From Datisca glomerata (lineage: Eukaryota; Streptophyta; Magnoliopsida; Cucurbitales; Datiscaceae), in NCBI GenBank assembly GCA_003255025.1, contig QANY01009128.1, forward strand, positions 69,536 to 133,535: a stretch of DNA of 64,000 nucleotides, in the 5' to 3' direction. Made by a program: the position numbers and the translations under genes. Of this stretch, positions 56,825-64,000 are shown in pieces (position 1 is the first letter of the stretch; every line of letters begins with the position of its first letter). The notes under the pieces were generated by a model. That model worked only from the letters and a program-made list of their open reading frames with translations. It did no database searches and was not told where the DNA came from.

Positions 56825-59429
56825 TGGGTGGGAGCCCTGCCTTATTTTGGAAGAATGAAGTTTCAGTTTCTTTACACTCCTACTCATTGAGCCACATTAA
56901 TATATCTATTACAGTAGAGAATTTCGACTCTTGGCACGTCCACAAGATTTTATGGGAGCCTAAAACTGGCAAGTCGTCAACAATTGTGGACCCTACTTCG
57001 ACATCTCAACAATTTATTTTCACTCTCATGGTTAGTTATGAGTGACTTCAATGAAATTCTTCATAACTTAAAGATAATAGTAGGGTAATACAAAATCAGA
57101 AGCTCAGATGGAGGCCTTTTTAGAAGTGCTAGACTTCTACTCTCTTTCAGATTTGGGATTTAAAGGTCCTAGATTCACTTGGTTCAATTAACAGTCAGAA
57201 GGATACATTATTGGGAGAGATTGGACCGAGGGGTTTGTTCAGACTCGTGGAGGGAACTATTTCTGTGGGCATGGATTGAACCGCAATGACTCTTTTCTTC
57301 AAATCACAGGGTGCTGGTAGTGCACTTGGATCCTATTAGAGATTGGGCTCTATTGGTTCAGAAAGGAGTTTTATGTTTGAAGCTAATTGGGTTCAGGATG
57401 AAGCTTGTGGACAGGTGATCCAGTCGGTATGGTTCTGGAACAGGGAGTCATCATTGGCTGATAATATGATATCAAACCTCAACTCGTGCTCAAAGTCTTT
57501 GAAAATTTAGGGGTCAGAAACTTTTGGTTCAATCTCGAAGAAGCTTAAGCAGTTTAAAGCTCAATTGGACACCTTGCTAGAAACTTCTTAGGCACTGACT
57601 GACTGGAACGCTATTCAAAAGTTGTAATCGGATAGCGAAAAAAATATGAAGTTTTCTCATGCGAATGCCTCAGAACGCAAGCGGAAAAATACCATTATGG
57701 GCCTTGTTGATGCAGCAAGGGAATGGCATGAGTCTTTTGAAGGAATCGGGTTAGTTATTTTGGATTATTTTCAGTCTCTGTTTTCTTCTTCAAATTATGA
57801 TATGTGTCTTACTAATAGAGTTGTTTCCTCTGTATCTGGTAAAAATTTTGATGATATGAATGACTTTCTATTGCAACCGCTTGTCCCAAATGAGATTTAT
57901 GATGCCTTTATGAATTTGCGGCCTCTGAAAAGTCCAGGTCCGGACGGTTTCAATGCGTTGTATTTTCAAAAATATTGGCACATCATAGGGGAGGAGGTGA
58001 CTAAACTTTGTTTAGCCTGTTTAATGGTGAAGAGGATTTGGGCAAGCTAAATAAAACATTAATTATTTTGATTCCCAAGACATCCTTAACCAGACTTGTT
58101 TTTTATTATCGCCCAATCAGCCTCTGTAATGTGGTTTATAAAATCATTTTTAAATCTATAGCGAACTAGATTAAGGTTATACTACCCAATAATATTTCAG
58201 AGAACCAGAGTGCTTTCGTGCATGGTCGCCTTATCACAGACAATATTATGCTAGTTGTTGATTATACAGTCAATTAATAGTCGAAGGAAAGGAAAGAAGG
58301 GATACTCAACTTTCAAATTAAACATTAGTAAAGCTTATGATAGGGTTGAATGGCCATTCTTATTAGTGATGATGCATAAGTTGGGGTTTAATGATAGATG
58401 GATACCCCTTATTAAAAAATGTGTTTCGAATGTCTCTTTCTCATTCATGATTGATGGGTGGATGTATGAGCATTTTTCTCCAAAGGCAGGGAGATCCCCT
58501 ATCCTTTTCTTACTCTATGCAGAAGGCTTTTCAGTTCTGATTCAAGAAGCAGTACATTAAGGGGATATTTTTGGTCCTAAAGTGAGCCGTCGAAGTCTCA
58601 TAGTTTCTCATTTACATTTCGTTGATGACAATATTATTTTCTGTAAAAGTGGCTACCCAGGACTGTCAAGGAATACGAGATATCTTGAATGTCTATGCCA
58701 GTACTTTGGGTCAATGCATCAATTTCTCCAAATCCAAAGTGGCCTGAATGTTCCTCCCCAGGTGCGGGACTCCCTGGCAGGTATTTTAAATATGTAGGTT
58801 ACAGATTGTCATGAGATGTACCTCGTCCTCATCTCCCTCAATTTTCTGTAAGAAGCTCAGTGGGGCTATGGCTCAGTTTTTGTGGGGATCTTTAGAGAAT
58901 CATTGAAAAATGCACTAGATAGCTTGGGATAAATTATGTCAGTCAAAGGGAAAATGAGGGATGGAGTTTCAATCTATCGAAACTTTTAATCAAACTCTTT
59001 TAGCTAAGCAAATTTGGTGAATCTTACAAAATCCAAATTCCCTCATAGCAAGACAGTTCAATGCTAAATATTTTCCTAATTGCACCTTTCTTGGGGCAGC
59101 ACTAGAGGATAATTCTTCTTTCCTTTGGAAGAGCATTTTATGGGGGCGAGATCTTTTGAGGAGAGGGATTCATTGAAGAATTGGCAATGGTGAATCGATT
59201 CGGGTTTTCGTGGATCTGTGGAATGGTTGGTTTGATTAAGAATGGGAGATGGAGTCGAGAGGCCCTTTTGTCGAACCCTTGAGCCGATGGACATAGAGGT
59301 GGTCTTATCTATTCCCCTTCTCCCTCAGGCTGGGGAGGATAAGATCAATTGGCGCTTTGAAAATGGTGTCTTTTATACTGTGAATAGTGGTGATAACTCT
59401 AAGAAATTAGAGTTATCTATGTATTTTCA
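56825..59429 (+). pseudogene. LINE ORF2, endonuclease and reverse transcriptase part, broken
   Basis: Joined frames give an endonuclease-like part (ALFWKNEVSVSLHSYS, DFNEILHN near 57048, SDLGFKGPRFTWFN near 57160) and the reverse transcriptase: LKSPGPDGFNALYFQKYW near 57930, ENQSAFVHGRLITDNI near 58203, KLNISKAYDRVEWPFL near 58315 (catalytic Asp kept), and FVDDNIIFCKSG near 58620 (catalytic FVDD kept). The C-terminal region follows to 59429. At least ten stops or frameshifts make it dead. Confidence 0.88.
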
Positions 59430-60620
59430 AGTCTAATTCATTAGTAATCTTAGGGTGATGCATTAATTTCTAGTCTTAATTTGTCATTTTCTTATTTTAG
59501 CTATCATTTTAGAGTATAGCTGCCTTTTTAGGTTATTGGGTAGTAGTTGGGTAGATTCTACGCTCTAATGTGTACCTTCTGTGTAGAGCTTTAAGGTGGG
59601 AAGTCAATTAATCAGATGTTGCAGAGCATAATGCTATATTGCTACAGCAGCAGACGTGTGTGCATGGTAGAGAGCTTTTGTTGTTTAGTCCAGTTGGTGC
59701 TCCAAAAGGGAGAAAAGGTCATGCGCTCTAAAACACAGCTTTTCTAGGTGGTGGTGTTGAATTTCAAGTGGTCCTCGTACAGCTAGCGCTATGGTATTTT
59801 AGTGGTCGCTATCCAGGTGGCTTTGTAGCATTTCAGCGGTCCCCTTATAGTGTTGTTGCTTGAGAAGTGTCATCTTTTCAAGTTGAAGCCCTAATTTTGA
59901 GGCTCTATATAAAGGACCTTCATCTTCCTTAAAGAGAGTCGACATCCTTGCTGTAAAATAGAAATAAATGGTGTGGAGAAGGAGGAAGACGAAGCCACAA
60001 AAGGAAGGAGAAGACTTAGAGGAGGAAGACAAGAAAGGGAGTATTCTTGTACTCTCTATTATTTTCTTCCTTTTTTCTTCTTGGATTCATCTTTTTCTCC
60101 TTCTTCTAAGCTCTGTAACTTTGTATTTAATGGTTGTAACTTTGCTCCAATTTCATCTTAAGCTCAATATGAGCTAAACTCTTTAAGCTAGTATGGGTAA
60201 TGAATATTGAAGTTGCTATTTCGGGTTATGCTATTTCTGTTACTTATTTCTTATTCGCATTTTATTCAAGTGTGCTTAATGCTTAGATTTTATTATTGAG
60301 TGATCAACTTTAGTAACATACAAGTTAGATTAAGGTTTGACATGATTTAGTTTAATGGAAACAACTTGAATGATGCATGAGTGTTTAAATCAGAAATACA
60401 TGGGCATAGATTCATGTAGGTTAAGGTACTTTGTAGGTTACAAAGACACATGAGCTCACCTTGTAAATTCTTTTGCTGAAACTTAATGATCCAATATCAA
60501 ATGTGGATGATCTTTGATACGAAGAGAGTTAGGTTACAATTGGTAATCAAAAAGATGACAGTTCATTCTGCTTTAGAGTTAAGGTTAATGCTAACAGGAT
60601 GCTATAGCAACACGAACAGA
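59430..60620 (+). repeat. First LTR of the nested element (3' truncated)
   Basis: Carries a TATA box at 59906-59914 (TATATAAAG) followed by a purine-rich transcribed region and GCTCTGTAACTTTGTATTTAA. It ends where similarity to copy 2 stops (GCTATAGCAACACGAACAGA). Confidence 0.75.
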
Positions 60621-61369
60621 AAATGTTATATAATCTCCAGGCCGCCTCTAGAGGAACAGGAGGGCTTAAGAGCTCATCAAAGCAATGAAGGCTAATGGAT
60701 TGCTGCTGCTGCAGCAATGGGAGTGACTTTTCTCTTCCCTATTTAATTTTTACTTTGCTTAATTTCTTTGTTGTCTGTCTTGGCATATTTTGGTTTTGGT
60801 TAAATTTTATTTTCTGAAAATTTTGAAAGTTTGTTTTGATGGATAAATGTGTAGTGGGAGTGAAGACACTGCCAGATTTAAGTTTAGAGGAGGGGTTGGA
60901 CTCTTCTTTTATTTGTTTAGTCTGAATTTTTCTAATTTAGTTATTTTAGTTAGCTTTTTATGAATTTCTTTACAAACTTTTAATTTTAATGCATTGGCCA
61001 ATGTCACTCAACTTTTATGTTGTTTAAGAGCATATATATAAAAAATTGTAATAAAGCATGTCGAGCTTAAGTTTTTGTAGGCTAGTTCCCCCAATCTTTT
61101 GCACTTATCAGGAAAGTTAGTTGTCTTGGGAAGCTTTGGATACTTTGAGCCCAAGTGAGGTTTAAAGCTCTAATTAGGTACCCTTTTCTGCTAGAATAAT
61201 TATGCTATTAGAAGAAAATAAGTTTGTAAAGATATTGATATGCATTGAAAATATGTATAAATATTGTTAAAAATCTCTTAGCTTCTAAAAAGATTTCTTT
61301 GAATAAAAATGATATAATAGCTCCTTTATTTTTTACTGCTGAGTAACCAGGTGCGTTCACCAAAAGTGT
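60621..61369. other. Remaining internal region of the nested element
   Basis: 749 bp without gag or pol similarity; contains TTGTAATAAAGCATG near 61048 and ends CACCAAAAGTGT at the start of the second LTR. Probably the untranslated stretch before the 3' LTR. Confidence 0.5.
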
Positions 61370-62914
61370 TGTCTAATTCATAAGTAATCTTAGGGTGATG
61401 CATTAGTTTCTAGTCTTAATTTAGTCATTTCTTGTTTTAGTTATCATTTTAGAGTATAGCTGCCATTTCAGGTTATTGGGTAGTGGTTGGGCAGATTCTG
61501 CACTAATGCATACCTTTTGTGTAGCTTTAAGGTGGGAAGTCAATTGGTCAGATGATGCAGAGTAGAATGCTATATTGCAGCAGCAGACATGCGTGCATGG
61601 TAAAGAGCTTTTGTCGTTTAGTCAAGTTGGTGCTCCAAAAAGGAGAAAATGTCATGCGCTCCAAAAATAGCTTTCTATGCGGCGCTGTTGCCTTTCAAGA
61701 AGTCCTCATACAGATGGTGTTGCTGCATTTTAGTGGTCCCTATCCGGGTGGCGTTGTAGCTTCCCAGTGGTCCAATGTAGTGTTGTTGCTTGACAAGTAT
61801 TCTCTTTTCAAGTTAAAGCCTTAATTTTGAAGCTCTATATAAAGGACATTCATATTCTTTAAAGAGAGCCGACATTCTTGCTCTTAAATAGAGAAAAATA
61901 GTGTGGAGAAGGAGGAAGATGAAGCCACAAAAAGGAAGGAGAAGACTTAGAGGAGGAAGACAAGAAATGGAGTATTCTTTTACTCACTATTATTTTATTC
62001 CCTTTTTCTTCTTTGATTCAGCATTTCCTCCTTCTTCTAAGCTCTGTAACTCTGTATTTAATGGTTGCAACTCTGTTCCGATTTCATCTTAAGCTCATTA
62101 TGAGCTAAACTGTTTAAGCTAGTATGGGCAATGAACCTTAAAGTTGCTATTTCTGGTAATATTGTTTATGTTGCTTATTTCTGGTTATATTGTTTCTGTT
62201 GCTTATTTCTTGTTAGCATTTCATTCAAGTGTTCTTAATGCTTAGATTTTATTATTGACTTATCAACTTCAGTAAAATCCAAGTTAGATTAAGGTCCAAC
62301 AATATTTAGTTTAATGGAAACAACTTGAATGATGCAAGAGTGTTTAAATCAGAAATACATGGGCATAAATTCATGTAGGTTTAGATACTCTATGGGTTAC
62401 ATAGGCACATGAGCTCACATTGTAAACCCTTTAGCTGGAACTTTAATGAAACAATATCAAATCTGGCAGATCTTTGATATAAAGAGAGTTAGGTTATAAT
62501 TGATAATCGCAAGGATGACAATTCATTGTGCTTTAGAGTTGAGGTTAATGCTAACGAGATGCTATAGCAAGACACACAGATTTAACCAGAAATATTAATG
62601 AATATGGGAATTAACCATGCTAGCTTTCTTCATTATTGGTTACACCAGTAATACTAAACTTAATCTTATATTCTACAAGTGTCACTCTAGCTTAGTTTAC
62701 TTAGTATTATCATTTTCACTTTAATTTTGAATCATTTGAACTCAATCATTATTGGTGTTGCCCTGTTCTCAAATTAAATCTGTTTTGGTCTATTTAATTA
62801 CATATTTCACATTAGTCCCTGTGGAGATCGACACTTACTTATCACTTTATTACTTGTTAACGATACGTGCACTTGCGTATACACATCACACAATAAGTGG
62901 CCATAATTTGGGCA
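61370..62914 (+). repeat. Second (complete) LTR of the nested element
   Basis: 1545 bp, TG...CA ends. TATA box at 61836-61844 (TATATAAAG). It contains a local duplication near 62160-62210 (TTGCTATTTCTGG and TTGCTTATTTCTGG units) absent from the first copy. Confidence 0.75.
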
Positions 62915-63854
62915 TTTCAAGTCTAAATGGTGGAAGCACTTCTTATGGGTCTCAGAAAGATTTATAGCAGGAAAAACTATGGCACCTTCCATTACTCGAA
63001 GGAAAGTTTACAGTATAGTAGAATGTAAAATTTATGGTATGACTAATTCTGTTTCCCACACTCTTTTCTCCTGTCCTCTTGCTCTTCCAGTTTTGTTAAG
63101 GGAACCAACTTTCTGCCACCTGTAAAAGGTATGTAAACAATGGTCCTTAATGGATGTAATTTTTTCCTTATCCTTAGCTAGGATCGAATTATTTTGGAGT
63201 GATTTTTCACTATTTATTGGAGTATTTGTTTCTTCCGAATAAAGTTCACAGGGGTATGAAAACATCTCCCTCCTTTAAATTGTCAATTTGGGTTGATAAT
63301 TTCCTGGATGAATTCAAGAGAGCTAATGCTACCCTGGTTGATAACCATCCTACCTCTTAAAGGCTGTTGAATGGGTTAAGCCGGTGGTCAGTGTGTTTAT
63401 ATTGAATATGGATGAGGCCTTTAATTCGATTTTAGAGGCGGGTGTGAGTGGCGTTTTGAGATCCTATTGGGGAGCCTTGGTAGGGGCTTTTTCTAAGCAC
63501 CTAGATGGTTCCTTGTCCCTCGCAATGAGTGACGTATTGTCCTTACTTGAAGGTCTATTGCTAGCTCGGTCCCTTCAGGTAGGACCTATCAAGGTGGAAT
63601 CAGATTCATTGGAATTCATTCAAGCTTTATCTTCACCTTCAGAGGTGGTCTCTGAATTCGGTGTCATTATGTCAGCATGCAAGGGCTTAACTAAGGAAGT
63701 CAGAGTATCCAAATGGTTTCACATTAGGCGCTCAGGGAATGAAGTAGCCCATAGATTGGAAAGTTTTGGTCTCTTTATTGATGATAGTTTAGATCCTCCT
63801 ATTTTGGCAGATCTTCTTTTCCTTGAATCGTTGTACGTTTTATGCTTAGTTTAA
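62915..63854 (+). pseudogene. LINE ORF2, zinc region and RNase H domain, broken
   Basis: Continuation of the LINE after the nested element. EKLWHLPLLEGK near 62975 and NSVSHTLFSCPLALPV near 63050 match the plant LINE zinc-binding reverse-transcriptase end. 63384-63854 is an open RVT_3-type RNase H domain of 156 residues (LNMDEAFNS, RSYWGALVGAFSKHLDG, LLEGLLLARSLQVGPIKVES, HIRRSGNEVAHRLESFG). The RNase H part has a continuous frame, in contrast to the broken RT. Confidence 0.85.
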
Positions 63855-64000
63855 AAACAAAACAGTGCCATTCCCGCTCTCTAATGATGTATGAACAACT
63901 TTATTTTGTGCATAAACAACTTGTTTTATACACGTAGTAATCATAATCATATTGTACGGTTAAACGGATGGAGAGTGGCGAATAATTTGAATTATAACAA
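63855..64000. other. Window end, no gene
   Basis: Downstream of the LINE RNase H frame; AT-rich, includes ATGTATGAACAACTTTATTTTG. The LINE tail may continue here. Confidence 0.4.

Larger units (their letters stand above)
59430..62914 (+). mobile_element. LTR retrotransposon derivative (Athila/gypsy-like LTRs) nested in the LINE
   Basis: Two direct repeats: the first copy is 59430 to about 60620, the second 61370-62914. They align from (TG/AG)TCTAATTCATWAGTAATC onwards. TTTCA flanks the whole on both sides (59425-59429 and 62915-62919), and removing it rejoins the LINE. The second LTR is complete and ends with CCCTGTGGAGATCGACAC and GTGCACTTGCGT, motifs usual near the 3' end of Athila-type LTRs. 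The first copy lacks its last 330 bp, the primer site and all coding sequence, so a large internal deletion has occurred. The first two bases of copy 1 read AG where TG is expected. Confidence 0.75.
56820..63900 (+). mobile_element. Degenerate L1-type (RIX-like) LINE split by an LTR element
   Basis: Endonuclease, reverse transcriptase, zinc region and RNase H remnants appear in order on the plus strand, with the segment 59430-62914 inserted. The 5' end is truncated inside the endonuclease domain (first recognisable part GGSPALFWKNEVSVSLHSYS near 56825). The exact 3' end is unclear; the RNase H frame stops at 63854. An A-rich stretch (AAAAACAAAACAG) follows. Confidence 0.85.

Overview
This window is nuclear DNA from a flowering plant, most likely a eudicot; the species cannot be named from the sequence. 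The evidence is spliced genes with GT-AG introns, plant-specific gene families (an XTNX-type NB-ARC protein, a PLS-class pentatricopeptide protein, a Sec14-nodulin SFH protein), and a very high load of decayed plant transposons (MULE, Helitron, Ty1/copia, Ty3/gypsy-like, L1-type LINE). Only three genes look intact. All three are on the minus strand: the XTNX gene (4490-7726), the PPR gene (46466-48121) and the SFH lipid-transfer gene (coding exons between 51360 and 55165, 5' UTR exon ending at 56208). A fourth gene, a WD40-repeat gene (about 13985-18184, plus strand), keeps its exon-intron layout but carries three frameshifts and a lost splice donor, so it reads as a decaying pseudogene.

Layout. 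1-2330 is retrotransposon-derived sequence with minisatellites. 2342-4100 holds a 304-bp tandem duplication and a solo LTR with a perfect 5-bp target duplication. The XTNX gene follows. 9.1-13.67 kb is a Mutator-like element carrying a dead transposase (plus strand), a dead ULP1-like cysteine protease (minus strand) and three blocks of TACACGA-type dyad repeats. The WD40 pseudogene follows, with a small LINE insertion in an intron. 18896-20045 is a fold-back MULE with a 9-bp target duplication, and directly after it is a Helitron helicase relic (to about 22.4 kb). 23.3-26.8 kb has another dyad array, the end of a second MULE, and fragments of an ADP/ATP carrier gene and a lectin-receptor kinase gene. 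26.9-31.9 kb is a very large inverted-repeat element with another element nested in one arm. 31.9-40.2 kb holds two broken copia elements. 41794-46376 is an LTR retrotransposon with no coding capacity, bounded by ATGGA target duplications. After the PPR and SFH genes, 56.8-63.9 kb is a dead L1-type LINE split by an LTR element.

The three live genes are unrelated housekeeping or regulatory functions (innate-immunity-type ATPase, organelle RNA processing, phosphoinositide transfer). I see no operon-like cooperation. The most distinctive pattern is that several different DNA transposons here each carry their own internal array of short perfect or near-perfect dyad (palindromic) repeats, with different sequence in each family.
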